NCBI GenBank assembly: GCA_001592145.1
Contig: BCWJ01000018.1
Location: forward strand, 1-64,000
Origin: Xylanimicrobium pachnodae JCM 13526 = NBRC 107786
GTDB taxonomy: Bacteria; Actinomycetota; Actinomycetes; Actinomycetales; Cellulomonadaceae
Direction: 5' to 3'
DNA length: 64,000 nucleotides
Each line of letters begins with the position of its first letter. Position 1 is the first letter of the stretch. Below are positions 33,174 through 42,870 of this stretch, piece by piece. The notes below the pieces were generated by a model. That model saw only the letters and a list, made by a program, of their open reading frames with translations, made no database searches and was not told the origin of the DNA. The position numbers and the translations under genes were made by a program.

Positions 33174-34667
33174 TCATCGAACCGCGGGGCCATCGCCACC
33201 CCGGCCCGCACCCGACCGACCCGCACCTGAGGGCCCCAGCGCCACGGCGTCGATCGCCTCCGCGATGTGCGCGGCCTCGATCAGGTTGACCCCGGCGACC
33301 CCGCGGCCGGTGAGCCCGGCGCGGGTGCCGGGCGGGACGACGGCGCGCACGAACCCGAGGCGCGCGGCCTCCGAGAGGCGCCTGTCGATCCCGGTGACGG
33401 GCCGGACGTCCCCGGCGAGCCCCACCTCGCCGAACGCGACGGTGCCGGGTGGCAGGGCGTGGCCCGTGTGGGCCGAGACGATCGCGAGCGCCGCGGCCAG
33501 GTCGGCCGCCGGTTCGCCCGCGCGCGCCCCGCCCACGGTGGACACGTACACGTCCTGGCTGGCGAGGGGGAGCGACGCGCGCCGGTGGAGCACGGCCAGG
33601 ATCTGGGACACCCGGGAGGACTCGAGCCCGTTGGTGGTGCGCCGCGGGTTGGCGAGCGGGGAGGGCGCCACGAGCGACTGGATCTCCAGGACCAGGGGGC
33701 GGCGCCCCTCGAGGGTCACCGTGACGCACGATCCGGGCACGCCCGCGCCCAGGTGGGACAGGAACATCCCGGACAGGTCGGTGAGTCCGGTGATGCCTGT
33801 CTCGGTGAGCTCGAAGCAGCCGACCTCGTCCGTGGGGCCGAACCGGTTCTTCACCGCGCGCACCATGCGCAGCCGGGAGTGCCGGTCACCCTCGAACTGG
33901 CAGACGACGTCGACCAGGTGCTCCAGGGTGCGCGGGCCGGCCACGGTGCCGTCCTTGGTGACGTGCCCGACGAGCAGCACGGGCACCTGGCGCTCCTTCG
34001 CGGCGGCGATGAGGGCGCCCGCGACCTCCCGCACCTGGGAGACGCCGCCGGCGATGCCGTCCACCTCGGTGGACGCGATGGTCTGCACCGAGTCGACGAC
34101 GAGCAGCGCGGGGTCGGTCGCCTCGACGTGCCCGAGCACGGTGCCCAGGTCGGTCTCCGCGGCGAGCAGCAGGCTGGGGGCCAGCGCACCCACGCGTTCC
34201 GCACGCAGCCGCACCTGCCCGGCCGACTCCTCCCCGGTCACGTACAGCACGGTGCGCGCGCCCTCGGTGCCCGTCCCGGCGCCGCTGCCGCGCGCGTACT
34301 GCGAGGCGACCTCCAGGAGCAGCGTGGACTTGCCCACCCCCGGCTCCCCGGCCATGAGGACGACGGCGCCCGGCACGAGCCCGCCGCCGAGCACGCGGTC
34401 GAGCTCGCCCACACCGGTGGGGGTGGCCCGCGCGGAGTCCACGTCGATCTCCGCGATGGGCCGGGCCGCCGAGCGCACGGGGGCGACGGCCACGGTGCGC
34501 GGCCCGGCCGCCGCGGGGCCGTCCTCCGCGACGGTGCCCCAGGCCTGGCACTCGCCGCAGCGGCCCACCCACTTGGCGGTGGCCCACCCGCACTCGGCGC
34601 AGCGGTAGGCGGGGCGGGCGGCCTTGGCAGCGGCGCTGCGGCCGCGCGACGACGTCTGTGTGCTCAC
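33174..34667 (-). CDS. radA: DNA repair protein RadA
   Basis: RecA-like ATPase aiding recombination intermediates. Domains in order are an N-terminal C4 zinc finger (YRCAECGWATAKWVGRCGEC), Walker A (GEPGVGKST), Walker B (LLVVDSVQT), the RadA-specific KNRFG motif (AVKNRFGPTDEVG) and a Lon-like C-terminal domain (DVYVSTVGGARAGEPAADLAAALAI). It has 497 residues from GTG at 34667, placed right before the zinc finger; the ribosome binding site is weak. It diverges from the small membrane protein at 34784 and precedes disA. Confidence 0.96.
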   Translation of the reverse strand: MSTQTSSRGRSAAAKAARPAYRCAECGWATAKWVGRCGECQAWGTVAEDGPAAAGPRTVAVAPVRSAARPIAEIDVDSARATPTGVGELDRVLGGGLVPGAVVLMAGEPGVGKSTLLLEVASQYARGSGAGTGTEGARTVLYVTGEESAGQVRLRAERVGALAPSLLLAAETDLGTVLGHVEATDPALLVVDSVQTIASTEVDGIAGGVSQVREVAGALIAAAKERQVPVLLVGHVTKDGTVAGPRTLEHLVDVVCQFEGDRHSRLRMVRAVKNRFGPTDEVGCFELTETGITGLTDLSGMFLSHLGAGVPGSCVTVTLEGRRPLVLEIQSLVAPSPLANPRRTTNGLESSRVSQILAVLHRRASLPLASQDVYVSTVGGARAGEPAADLAAALAIVSAHTGHALPPGTVAFGEVGLAGDVRPVTGIDRRLSEAARLGFVRAVVPPGTRAGLTGRGVAGVNLIEAAHIAEAIDAVALGPSGAGRSGAGRGGDGPAVR

Positions 34668-34783
34668 GCCGCCACGGTAGGGGGAGCCACCGACGCGACA
34701 AATGTCCGCGGCGCCGCGCGGGACGGCGTCCGGCGGTGGCGCGCCTGCGTAGGCTGCGCCCATCCGACCAGGAAGGTACGACG

Positions 34784-35440
34784 ATGACGCGTGACCAGCA
34801 GCCGGCCCGCCGCGGGGGCGGCCGGGGAGCGGCCCACGCCCACCGGCCGCCGGCCGACGTGTTCCGGCGCAGGCGCCGCGTGGTGGCCGCGGGGGCGGGC
34901 GTCCTGGTGGTGGCGGTCGCGGTGCTCACCGCGTTCGTCTGGCCGGGGTTCGCGCTGCCGGCCCCGGAGCCGGCTCCCACGGTCACGGTCACGGCGCCGC
35001 CGCCGACGCCCACGATCAGCCCGGCGGAGCGCACGGGCGAGCAGACGGCGCTCACCACGGCGCTGCCGGACACGGTGCTCCAGTTCGCGTGGACGAGCAT
35101 CGCCAACCTGGCGCAGTGGCAGGACGATCACCAGGCGATCGAGTCGTGGTCGGTCACCTACGCCGACGCCGGGGGTGCGGACGCCACGCGGATCGTCCTC
35201 GAGGTGGGTCAGTGGGCGGACGCCGCGGCCGCGACGGCGTTCGCGGACGCCCAGGTGAAGGCGGCGGGCGAGCCCACCAAGGCGGGGGACGTGGTGGTGG
35301 ACGGCGAGACCGTGGGCACGTACGCGCTGATCCCCGACGGCGACGCGGCGGTGCTGTGGTGGCGCAACGGGACCGTCGTGTTCCGGGCGCAGGGCCCGGC
35401 CGACCAGGTGGAGGCGTTCTACCAGGACTTCCCCCTCTGA
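34784..35440 (+). CDS. Membrane-anchored protein of unknown function
   Basis: Protein of 218 residues from ATG with a good ribosome binding site (GGAAGG). A basic cytoplasmic start (VFRRRRR) precedes one transmembrane helix (VVAAGAGVLVVAVAVLTAFVW) and a Pro/Thr-rich linker (PAPEPAPTVTVTAPPPTPT). A globular outside domain of about 130 residues follows, with a repeating strand-helix pattern (SWSVTYADAGGADATRIVLEVGQWADAAAATAFADAQV). No family is recognised; the topology is that of many actinobacterial surface proteins. It is 34 bases upstream of proC. Confidence 0.7.
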   Translation: MTRDQQPARRGGGRGAAHAHRPPADVFRRRRRVVAAGAGVLVVAVAVLTAFVWPGFALPAPEPAPTVTVTAPPPTPTISPAERTGEQTALTTALPDTVLQFAWTSIANLAQWQDDHQAIESWSVTYADAGGADATRIVLEVGQWADAAAATAFADAQVKAAGEPTKAGDVVVDGETVGTYALIPDGDAAVLWWRNGTVVFRAQGPADQVEAFYQDFPL

Positions 35441-35474
35441 CCATGGTGCGCCGCCCAGTGAGTACGGTTTGCCT

Positions 35475-36311
35475 GTGAACGCGTCCGTGAACCTTCATCA
35501 GACCCACCTGGCGATGCTCGGCACCGGGAACATGGGATCGGCCGTCCTGGCCGGGGCGCTGCGCGCGGGCATCGACCCGGCGAACGTCGTCGCGACGGCA
35601 CGCCGTCCCGAGCGGGCCGAGCAGGTCGCCGCCGAGCACGGTGTGCGCGTCACGGCGGACAACGTCGAGGCCGTGCGTGGCGCCGACGTCGTCGTCGTCG
35701 CCGTCAAGCCGAAGGACGTCGGGGCGCTCCTCGGCACGATCCGCGGCGCGCTCGCACCGGGCGCCGTCGTCGTCTCCGTGGCCGCGGGCCTGTCGACGGA
35801 CTTCCTGCAGGGGCGGCTGCCCGCCGGGCAGCCGGTCGTGCGCGTGATGCCCAACACGCCCGCCGCCATCGGCGCGGGGATGAGTGCGCTCAGCCGCGGC
35901 ACGCACGCGTCCGACGACGACGTGGCGCTCGTGCTGGCTGCCCTGGCGGGGACGGGAGACGTGGTCGAGGTGCCGGAGGCGTACCAGGCTGCCGCCGGTG
36001 CCGTCTCCGGCTCGGGCCCCGCCTACATGTTCTACGTGCTCGACGCGCTCGCGGAGGCGGGCGTCTCCGTGGGGCTGTCCCGGGACCTGGCCTCGCGGCT
36101 GGCGGTGCAGACGATGCTCGGCTCGGCCCGCCTGATCGCCGAGACGGGCGAGCACCCGGCACTCGCGCGCGAGCGGGTGACCTCCCCGGGGGGCACCACC
36201 GTGCAGGGCCTGCGCGCGCTCGACGTGGGCGGGGTGCGGGCGGCGTTCATCGCGGCGGTGGAGGCGGCTCGGGACCGCACCGACCAGATCGCGGCGGAGT
36301 CCCAGGCATGA
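35475..36311 (+). CDS. proC: Pyrroline-5-carboxylate reductase
   Basis: Last step of proline synthesis, reducing pyrroline-5-carboxylate with NAD(P)H. The 278 residues have the N-terminal Rossmann motif MLGTGNMGSAVLAGAL, the VVVAVKPKDV strand, VRVMPNTPAAIGAGM, and the C-terminal dimer domain with AGAVSGSGPAYMFYVLDALAEAG and ERVTSPGGTTVQGLRAL, which is the P5CR signature. The GTG at 35475 is chosen; a TTG two codons earlier is possible. A TACGGT hexamer lies six bases before the start region, so the mRNA may be leaderless. Confidence 0.95.
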   Translation: MNASVNLHQTHLAMLGTGNMGSAVLAGALRAGIDPANVVATARRPERAEQVAAEHGVRVTADNVEAVRGADVVVVAVKPKDVGALLGTIRGALAPGAVVVSVAAGLSTDFLQGRLPAGQPVVRVMPNTPAAIGAGMSALSRGTHASDDDVALVLAALAGTGDVVEVPEAYQAAAGAVSGSGPAYMFYVLDALAEAGVSVGLSRDLASRLAVQTMLGSARLIAETGEHPALARERVTSPGGTTVQGLRALDVGGVRAAFIAAVEAARDRTDQIAAESQA

Positions 36312-36338
36312 CCCGGGCCGTCGACGGGGTGCGCTGAG

Positions 36339-37379
36339 ATGACGCCGCCCCGCCGCCCCGCCATGGCCGACGTCGCGCAGCGTGCCGGGGTGTCGCACCA
36401 GACCGTCTCGCGGGTGCTGAACGACCATCCGAGCGTGCGCCCCGAGACGCGGGAGCGGGTCCTGGCGGCGATCGCGGAGCTGGGCTACCGGCGCAACCGC
36501 GCGGCACGGGCCCTGGCCACCGCGCGCACCACCACGGTGGGCGTGCTCACCAGCGGCAACGCGCACTTCGGCCCGGCCAGCACGGTGCTGGCCACGGAGT
36601 CGGCGCTCAGCCGCGAGGGGTACTTCGTCACCACGAGCGCGCTGGGCTCCTACGACGCCGCGGCGGCCGTGGGCGCTCTGGAGCGCCTGGTGGACCAGGG
36701 CGTCGAGGGGATCGTGGCGGTGTGCCCGCTCGTGGACGTGGCCTACGCGATCGACGAGCTCGACCCGCCGTGCCCCGTCGTCGTCGTCGCTGCCCGGCGC
36801 GACGAGCAGGGGGCCCGCAGGGGGCGGTACGTGTACGCCGACCAGTACCGCGGGGGCCGTGAGGCCACCGAGCACCTGCTGGGGCTCGGCCACACGAACC
36901 TGGTGCACATCGCGGGGCCGGAGCGCTGGTTCGACGCGCGGGAGCGGGCGGCCGCCTTCCGGGACGTGACGGCGGCGCACGGGGCGCAGGCGCGCGTGGT
37001 GCACGTGCGGGGCTGGTCGGCGCGGCGCGGTTACGACCTGGGCCACGCGCTCGCCGAGGAGATCCGGCGGCCAGGCGGCCCCACCGCGGTGTTCGCCGCG
37101 AACGACCTCATCGCGATCGGCCTCATGCGCGCGCTGTGGGAGCACGGCCTGCGCGTGCCGGACGACGTCTCCGTGGTGGGCTTCGACGACGTCGAGGGCA
37201 GCGCCTACCTGGTGCCGGCGCTCACCACGGTGCGCCAGCCGTTCGCGGCGCTGGGCGAGGCCGCGGTGGACGCGCTGCTGGAGGCGTGGGCGGCGCCCGA
37301 CGCCGCGACCCTGGCCGTCACCGCGGCGGTCATCGCCCCCGAGCTCGTGGTGCGGGGGAGCACGGGCGCACACGAGTAG
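36339..37379 (+). CDS. LacI-family regulator of the araBDA and CUT2 operons
   Basis: Repressor of 346 residues with HTH (AMADVAQRAGVSHQTVSRVLNDHP), hinge (NRAARALATARTTTVGVL) and effector-binding domain (GHTNLVHIAGPERWFDARERAAAF and FAANDLIAIGLMRALWEHGLRVPDDVSVVGFDDVEGS). It lies 27 bases after proC and directly before a perfect palindrome and araB. A similar palindrome precedes the sugar-binding-protein operon at 41627, so this protein probably controls both. The inducer is likely L-arabinose or a phosphorylated product; not provable here. The start codon is ATG at 36339 with the HTH beginning nine residues in. Confidence 0.9.
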   Translation: MTPPRRPAMADVAQRAGVSHQTVSRVLNDHPSVRPETRERVLAAIAELGYRRNRAARALATARTTTVGVLTSGNAHFGPASTVLATESALSREGYFVTTSALGSYDAAAAVGALERLVDQGVEGIVAVCPLVDVAYAIDELDPPCPVVVVAARRDEQGARRGRYVYADQYRGGREATEHLLGLGHTNLVHIAGPERWFDARERAAAFRDVTAAHGAQARVVHVRGWSARRGYDLGHALAEEIRRPGGPTAVFAANDLIAIGLMRALWEHGLRVPDDVSVVGFDDVEGSAYLVPALTTVRQPFAALGEAAVDALLEAWAAPDAATLAVTAAVIAPELVVRGSTGAHE

Positions 37380-37423
37380 CGCATCATCGGACAGGAAGGC
37401 TCCCGGGTGTGGCCGAGGCCCGG

Positions 37424-37439
37424 ATGTTAGCGCTAACAT
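37424..37439. promoter_or_regulatory. LacI operator upstream of araB (perfect 16-bp palindrome)
   Basis: ATGTTAGCGCTAACAT is a perfect palindrome with the central GC step typical of LacI-family sites. It ends six bases before the araB GTG, so bound repressor would block the start region. A related site lies at 41547. Confidence 0.85.
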
Positions 37440-37445
37440 GCGAGG

Positions 37446-39056
37446 GTGAACAACGACGCACCCACCCGCGACGCCGTGGTCGCCGGACGTACCACGCTCG
37501 GCATCGAGCTCGGCTCGACCAACATCAAGGCCTGCCTGATCGACGCGGACCACACCACCGTCGCCGTCGGCGTGCACACCTGGGAGAACCAGTTCACCGA
37601 CCGGAGGTGGACGTACCCCCTGGACGCCGTCCACACCGGGCTCGCCGGGGCGTTCGAGGCGCTCGCGGCCGACGTGCGGGACCGGTACGGCGTCGAGCTG
37701 ACCACCGTGGGCGCCATCGGCGTCTCCGCGATGATGCACGGCTACCTCGCGTTCGACGCCGAGGACGCGCTCCTGGTGCCGTTCCGCACCTGGCGCAACA
37801 CCACCACGGGACCGGCGGCGGCTGCGCTCACCGAGGCGTTCGGGTTCAACGTGCCGCAGCGCTGGTCCGTGGCCCACCTGTACCAGGCGATGCTCGACGG
37901 CGAGGAGCACGTGCCCGATGTCGCGTTCCTCACCACGCTCGCCGGGTACGTGCACTGGCAGCTCACCGGTGAGCGCGTGCTCGGCGTGGGCGACGCGTCC
38001 GGCATGTTCCCGATCGATCCGGCCACCGGCACCTACGACACCGGGATGCTCGCCGTGTTCGACGGTCTTGCCGCGCAGGTCACGGCACCCGCCGCCCCCC
38101 TGCGTGCTCTGCTGCCCGAGGTCCTGCCCGCGGGCGCGCCGGCCGGGCGGCTCACCGAGGCCGGGGCCGCGCTGCTCGACCCCACGGGCGGGCTGCGGGC
38201 GGGCGCCCCGCTGTGCCCGCCGGAGGGCGACGCCGGCACGGGCATGGTGGCCACCAACGCCGTCGCGCCGCGCACCGGCAACGTCTCGGCGGGCACCAGC
38301 ATCTTCGCGATGATCGTCCTGGAGCGACCCCTGTCCACGGTGCACGAGGAGATCGACGTCGTCGCCACGCCCGCGGGCGCACCCGTGGCGATGGTGCACT
38401 GCAACAACGGGTCCTCCGAGCTGGGGGCGTGGGCGGCGCTGTTCGGCGAGTTCGCGGCCGCGATCGGGTCCGACGCCGGGCCCGACGCCGTGTTCGCCGC
38501 CCTGCTCGGCGCGGCGCTCGACGGCGAGCCCGACGGCGGCGGCGTGCTCGCCTTCAACTACCTGTCGGGGGAGACCATCACCGGGCTGGACGAGGGCCGC
38601 CCGATGGTGGTGCGCACCCCCGGGTCGCGCCTGACCCTGGCGAACTTCGCCCGCACGCAGGTGTACTCGGTGTTCGCGACACTGGCCCTCGGGATGCGCA
38701 CCCTGGCCGCCGAGGACGTGGCGATCGACGCGATGCTCGCCCACGGCGGCCTGTTCCGCACCCGGGGCGTGGCCCAGCGCCTGCTCGCCGCCGCCGTGGG
38801 TGCGCCCGTCGCGGTGGCCGCCACGGCGGGCGAGGGCGGCGCGTGGGGGATCGCGGTTCTCGCGGCGTACTCGGCGGCCGTGACCGCGGGCGAGACGCGT
38901 CCCCTGGCGGACTGGCTCGCCGAGACGGTGTTCGCGAACGCCGTGCTCGACGTCGTCGACCCGGACGCCGGCGACGTCGCCGGCCTGACGGCCTACCTGG
39001 CCACCTACGAGGCCGCCCTCCCCGTCCAGCACGCGGCCGTCGCTGCCACCCGCTGA
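37446..39056 (+). CDS. araB: FGGY-family kinase, probable L-ribulokinase
   Basis: Probably phosphorylates L-ribulose between AraA and AraD. The 536 residues show the FGGY N-terminal phosphate motif (TLGIELGSTNIKACLID), the catalytic region (SAMMHGYLAFDAEDALLVPFRTWRNTTT) and the C-terminal ATP region (DAMLAHGGLFRTRGVAQRLLAAAVGAPVAVAATAGEGGAWGIAVLAAY). It is the FGGY type used in actinobacterial araBDA clusters rather than the enterobacterial AraB type, so xylulokinase-like activity should be kept in mind. The GTG start follows GCGAGG and sits right after the operator. It is 53 bases upstream of araD in one operon. Confidence 0.88.
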   Translation: MNNDAPTRDAVVAGRTTLGIELGSTNIKACLIDADHTTVAVGVHTWENQFTDRRWTYPLDAVHTGLAGAFEALAADVRDRYGVELTTVGAIGVSAMMHGYLAFDAEDALLVPFRTWRNTTTGPAAAALTEAFGFNVPQRWSVAHLYQAMLDGEEHVPDVAFLTTLAGYVHWQLTGERVLGVGDASGMFPIDPATGTYDTGMLAVFDGLAAQVTAPAAPLRALLPEVLPAGAPAGRLTEAGAALLDPTGGLRAGAPLCPPEGDAGTGMVATNAVAPRTGNVSAGTSIFAMIVLERPLSTVHEEIDVVATPAGAPVAMVHCNNGSSELGAWAALFGEFAAAIGSDAGPDAVFAALLGAALDGEPDGGGVLAFNYLSGETITGLDEGRPMVVRTPGSRLTLANFARTQVYSVFATLALGMRTLAAEDVAIDAMLAHGGLFRTRGVAQRLLAAAVGAPVAVAATAGEGGAWGIAVLAAYSAAVTAGETRPLADWLAETVFANAVLDVVDPDAGDVAGLTAYLATYEAALPVQHAAVAATR

Positions 39057-39109
39057 CCGCGGCACCACCGACCATCACCCCGACCGCCACCCACGTACGG
39101 AGCCCGCAC

Positions 39110-39781
39110 ATGACCGTTCCTGAGAACCTCCGCGCCGACGTCGACGCCGCCAAGGCTCGCGTGGCCGCCCTGCACGCCGAGCTGCCCCGCTGGGAGCTCG
39201 TGGTGTGGACCGCGGGCAACGTGTCCGAGCGGGTGGGCGACCTGTTCGTCATCAAGCCGTCCGGCGTCAGCTACGACGACCTGGACGCCGACGCCATGGT
39301 GGTGTGCGACCTGGACGGGAACCTGGTCGAGGGCAGCCGGTCGCCGTCGAGCGACACCGCCGCGCACGCCTACGTGTACCGGAACATGCCGCACGTGGGC
39401 GGCGTCGTGCACACGCACAGCACCTACGCGGCGGCCTGGGCGGCGCGCGGCGAGGAGATCCCGTGCGTGCTGACCATGATGGCCGACGAGTTCGGCGGGC
39501 CGGTCCCCGTGGGGCCGTTCGCGATCATCGGCGACGACTCGATCGGGCGCGGCATCGTCGAGACCCTCCGGGACCACCGCAGCCCCGCGGTGCTCATGCA
39601 GAACCACGGCCCGTTCACGATCGGCAAGGACGCGAAGTCGGCCGTGAAGGCCGCCGTGCTGCTCGAGGAGGTCGCGCGCACCGTGCACATCGCGAAGCAG
39701 GGCGGGGACCTGATCCCCATCCCGCAGAGCGCGATCGACTCGCTGTACCAGCGCTACCAGAACGTCTACGGCCAGCACTGA
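39110..39781 (+). CDS. araD: L-ribulose-5-phosphate 4-epimerase
   Basis: Converts L-ribulose 5-phosphate to D-xylulose 5-phosphate. The 223 residues belong to the class II aldolase fold. Zinc ligands are in [14 protein letters not shown] (two His) and the later His in [11 protein letters not shown]. The phosphate site includes TAGNVSER and [10 protein letters not shown]. The start ATG at 39110 has GGAG upstream. It lies between araB and araA in one operon, 32 bases before araA. Confidence 0.96.
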   Translation: MTVPENLRADVDAAKARVAALHAELPRWELVVWTAGNVSERVGDLFVIKPSGVSYDDLDADAMVVCDLDGNLVEGSRSPSSDTAAHAYVYRNMPHVGGVVHTHSTYAAAWAARGEEIPCVLTMMADEFGGPVPVGPFAIIGDDSIGRGIVETLRDHRSPAVLMQNHGPFTIGKDAKSAVKAAVLLEEVARTVHIAKQGGDLIPIPQSAIDSLYQRYQNVYGQH

Positions 39782-39813
39782 CCCGCCCGTACCCACCCCC
39801 TCGAAGGAGAGAC

Positions 39814-41325
39814 ATGAGCAAGCCTTACGCCGACCGCGAGGTCTGGTTCCTCACCGGGTCGCAGGACCTGTACGGCCCCGAGACCCTGGAGCAGGTGGCC
39901 ACGCAGTCCCGTGAGGTGGCCGCAGCTCTCGACGCCGCCGACGCCGTGCCGGTCAAGATCGTGTGGAAGCCCGTCCTCAAGGACGCGGCCAGCATCCGCC
40001 GCGCCATGCTGGACGCGAACGCCGACGACTCCGTGCTGGGCGTCATCACCTGGATGCACACCTTCAGCCCCGCGAAGATGTGGATCGCCGGCCTGGACGC
40101 GCTGCGCAAGCCGCTGCTGCACCTGCACACGCAGGCCAACGTCGAGCTGCCGTGGGACACCATCGACTTCGACTTCATGAACCTCAACCAGGCCGCGCAC
40201 GGCGACCGCGAGTACGCGTACATCGCCGCCCGCCTGGGGGTCGCGCGCACCACCGTCGTCGGGCACGTGTCCAACCCGGCCGTGCAGCAGCGCGTGGGCA
40301 CCTGGGTGCGCGGTGCGGCCGGCTGGGCCGCCACGCACGAGCTCAAGCTGGTCCGGTTCGGGGACAACATGCGCAACGTCGCGGTCACCGAGGGCGACAA
40401 GACCGAGGCGGAGCTGCGCTTCGGTGTCTCGGTCAACACGTACGGCGTGAACGACCTGGTCGCGGCGGTGGACGCCGTGGCCGACGACGCCGTGGACGCG
40501 CTCGTGGCGCAGTACGAGGACCTCTACGACGTCGTCCCCGAGCTGCGCCGGGGCGGGGAGCGGCACGAGTCGCTGCGCTACGCGGCCCGCCAGGAGATCG
40601 CGCTGGAGTCCTTCCTGACGCAGGTGGGCGCCAAGGCGTTCACCACGAACTTCGAGGACCTGGGCGACCTGCGCCAGCTCCCCGGGATCGCCGTGCAGCG
40701 CCTCATGGCCAAGGGCTACGGGTTCGGTGCCGAGGGCGACTGGAAGACGGCCGTGCTGGTGCGCGCCGCGAAGGTCATGGGCGCCGGGCTGCCCGGCGGC
40801 GCCTCCCTCATGGAGGACTACACGTACGACCTCACGCCCGGCCACGAGGTCATCCTGGGCGCCCACATGCTCGAGGTGTGCCCGTCCCTGACCGCGACGA
40901 AGCCGCGCGTGGAGATCCACCCGCTCGGCATCGGCGGCAAGGAGGACCCGGTGCGCATGGTGTTCAACGCCGACGCCGCCGAGGGCGCGGTGGTGGTCTC
41001 GCTGGCGGACATGCGCGACCGGTTCCGCCTCACGGCGAACGTCGTCGACGTCGTCGCCCCGCCCGCCGACCTGCCGCACCTGCCCGTGGCCCGCGCCGTC
41101 TGGCAGCCGCGCCCCTCGCTCGCCGTCTCGGCCGAGTGCTGGCTCACCGCCGGCGGCGCGCACCACACCGTCATGTCCACCGCCGCAGGCGTCGAGGCGT
41201 TCGAGGTGTTCGCCGACATCGCGCGCGTCGAGCTGCTCGTCATCGACGAGGAGACCACGCGGCGCGGGTTCGCCGACCAGGTGAAGTGGAACGCGGCGTA
41301 CCACCGGCTGGCGCAGGGCCTCTGA
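39814..41325 (+). CDS. araA: L-arabinose isomerase
   Basis: Interconverts L-arabinose and L-ribulose with a divalent metal. It has 503 residues, as for the family. Conserved parts are [17 protein letters not shown] at the start, [25 protein letters not shown], the metal-ligand Glu in [11 protein letters not shown] and the Glu/His pair in the [27 protein letters not shown] segment. A strong ribosome binding site (GAAGGAG) precedes ATG. It is last in araBDA and is followed by a 10-bp-stem terminator. Confidence 0.97.
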   Translation: MSKPYADREVWFLTGSQDLYGPETLEQVATQSREVAAALDAADAVPVKIVWKPVLKDAASIRRAMLDANADDSVLGVITWMHTFSPAKMWIAGLDALRKPLLHLHTQANVELPWDTIDFDFMNLNQAAHGDREYAYIAARLGVARTTVVGHVSNPAVQQRVGTWVRGAAGWAATHELKLVRFGDNMRNVAVTEGDKTEAELRFGVSVNTYGVNDLVAAVDAVADDAVDALVAQYEDLYDVVPELRRGGERHESLRYAARQEIALESFLTQVGAKAFTTNFEDLGDLRQLPGIAVQRLMAKGYGFGAEGDWKTAVLVRAAKVMGAGLPGGASLMEDYTYDLTPGHEVILGAHMLEVCPSLTATKPRVEIHPLGIGGKEDPVRMVFNADAAEGAVVVSLADMRDRFRLTANVVDVVAPPADLPHLPVARAVWQPRPSLAVSAECWLTAGGAHHTVMSTAAGVEAFEVFADIARVELLVIDEETTRRGFADQVKWNAAYHRLAQGL

Positions 41326-41340
41326 GCCGTCCTGCCCCGC

Positions 41341-41372
41341 GACGCCGCCGTACCGGAGGGTGCGGCGGCGTC
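41341..41372 (+). terminator. Terminator-like hairpin after araA
   Basis: Perfect 10-bp arms GACGCCGCCG (41341-41350) and CGGCGGCGTC (41363-41372) flank a 12-base loop, starting 15 bases after the araA stop. There is no strong U-tract, as is common in high-GC actinobacteria. Confidence 0.75.
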
Positions 41373-41546
41373 GTCATGTTCGGAGATCCCGGGTGGCACC
41401 GCGGGACTGTGACATAGGCCCGGTTTCAGGTCGGGACTGCCGGTCACGGACAGATCACGCCGCAGGTCACGCGGTGATCCGCCGTGAGATGCGCCAGGTT
41501 GCGGCCAACGACTTGACGAATCGCCCCTACCTCGTCGCGAGCACCT

Positions 41547-41564
41547 GAATGTGAACGCTAACAT
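41547..41564. promoter_or_regulatory. LacI operator upstream of the CUT2 operon
   Basis: AATGTGAACGCTAACATT is an imperfect palindrome (seven of nine pairs) sharing ATGT, CGCTAACAT with the araB operator. It lies 62 bases before the sugar-binding protein start, in a typical promoter position. Shared sequence suggests control by the LacI protein at 36339. Confidence 0.75.
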
Positions 41565-41626
41565 TTGCGGGTACCCCTCACCGCGGACCACGTTCCTGCG
41601 GACTCAACGACGAGAAAGGCACCACG

Positions 41627-42799
41627 ATGAAGCGACTCGCTTCGAAGTTCGTCGCGACCGCTGCGACGGCCACCCTTGCACTTGGCCTCGCAGCATGCTC
41701 CGGTAGCGGCGCAGGTGGCGGCACCGATGAAGGCACGGCAGGTGGTGACGCCGAGTCCACCGCTCCCGAGGACATCACCGTCGGCGTCGCGATGCCGACG
41801 GAGACGTCGGAGCGCTGGATCGCCGACGGTGACGCGGTCAAGTCCGGGCTGGAGGAGGCCGGGTTCTCCGTCGACCTCCAGTTCGCGAACGACGACATCC
41901 CCACCCAGCAGCAGCAGATCGAGCAGATGGTGACCCGCGGCGCGGACATCCTCATCGTCGCCTCGATCGACGGCACCGCGCTCGCCCCGCAGCTCCAGGC
42001 GGCCTCCGAGCAGGGCATCCCGGTCATCGCGTACGACCGCCTGATCAACGACACCGAGTTCGTCGACTTCTACGTCACCTTCGACAACTTCCAGGTGGGC
42101 GTCGAGCAGGCCACCTCGCTCCTCAAGGGCCTGGGCCTCAAGGACGCCGACGGCAACGACACCGACGAAGCCGGCCCGTTCAACGTCGAGCTCTTCGCGG
42201 GCTCGCTCGACGACAACAACGCGCACTTCTTCTGGAATGGAGCGATGGAGACCCTCAAGCCGTTCATCGACTCCGGCAAGATCGCCGTGAAGTCGGGCCA
42301 GACCGACATCGAGCAGGCCGCCACGCTGCGCTGGTCGCAGGAGGCCGCTCAGACCCGCATGGAGAACCTGCTCACCTCCACCTACGGCGGCGGATCCGAG
42401 CAGCTCGACGGTGTCCTCTCGCCCTTCGACGGCATCTCGCGCGGCGTCATCACGGCCCTGCAGAACGCCGGCTTCGGGCCTTCGCTGGCCGACGGCCTGC
42501 CCGTCGTGACCGGTCAGGACGCCGAGATCGCCTCCGTCAAGCTCATCAACGACGGCGTCCAGTTCTCGACGATCTTCAAGGACACCCGCAAGCTCGCCGC
42601 GCAGGCCGTCACGGCCGCCAAGGCGTTCGCCGCGGGTGAGACGCCCGAGGCCAACGACACCGAGACGTACGACAACGGCGTCAAGGTCGTCCCGTCCTAC
42701 CTCCTCGATGTCGACGTCGTCGTCAAGGACAACATCCAGGAGCTGCTGATCGACTCCGGCTACTGGACCCAGGACCAGCTCGACCGCGGTCAGGCCTGA
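41627..42799 (+). CDS. chvE: CUT2 sugar-binding lipoprotein (ChvE-like)
   Basis: Binds a monosaccharide, most likely L-arabinose, outside the cell. The 390 residues start with a lipoprotein signal peptide with lipobox LAAC (Cys24), then a Gly/Ser linker and a type I periplasmic-binding fold (DITVGVAMPTETSERWIADGDAVKSGLEEAGF; MVTRGADILIVASIDGTAL; IPVIAYDRLINDTEF). The latter pattern is typical of ChvE and xylose/arabinose-binding relatives. It is the first gene of a three-gene ABC importer directly after araBDA and under the same operator type. Confidence 0.92.
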   Translation: MKRLASKFVATAATATLALGLAACSGSGAGGGTDEGTAGGDAESTAPEDITVGVAMPTETSERWIADGDAVKSGLEEAGFSVDLQFANDDIPTQQQQIEQMVTRGADILIVASIDGTALAPQLQAASEQGIPVIAYDRLINDTEFVDFYVTFDNFQVGVEQATSLLKGLGLKDADGNDTDEAGPFNVELFAGSLDDNNAHFFWNGAMETLKPFIDSGKIAVKSGQTDIEQAATLRWSQEAAQTRMENLLTSTYGGGSEQLDGVLSPFDGISRGVITALQNAGFGPSLADGLPVVTGQDAEIASVKLINDGVQFSTIFKDTRKLAAQAVTAAKAFAAGETPEANDTETYDNGVKVVPSYLLDVDVVVKDNIQELLIDSGYWTQDQLDRGQA

Positions 42800-42870
42800 C
42801 ACACCCGGCAGGGACGGGCTCGCCGGGCTGACCCGGCGGGCCCGTCCCTCGGAAAGAGAGGACGGTCGGC

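Larger units (their letters stand above)
41326..41626 (+). promoter_or_regulatory. Intergenic control region of the CUT2 operon
   Basis: This 301-base gap holds the araA terminator (41341-41372) and, near its right end, the operator at 41547-41564 and a GAAAGG ribosome binding site about ten bases before the next gene. The middle part (41375-41540) has no gene that I can support. Confidence 0.6.

Noticed and set aside
37446-39056. Annotation as xylulokinase
   Set aside because: The FGGY fold allows it, but position directly before araD and araA and the shared operon favour ribulokinase. Not fully excluded.
35154-39068. Very long open frame antisense to proC, lacI and araB
   Set aside because: It has Arg/His/Gly-rich low-complexity translation, no family motifs, and lies opposite clear genes. 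High GC makes stop codons rare in the shadow frames.
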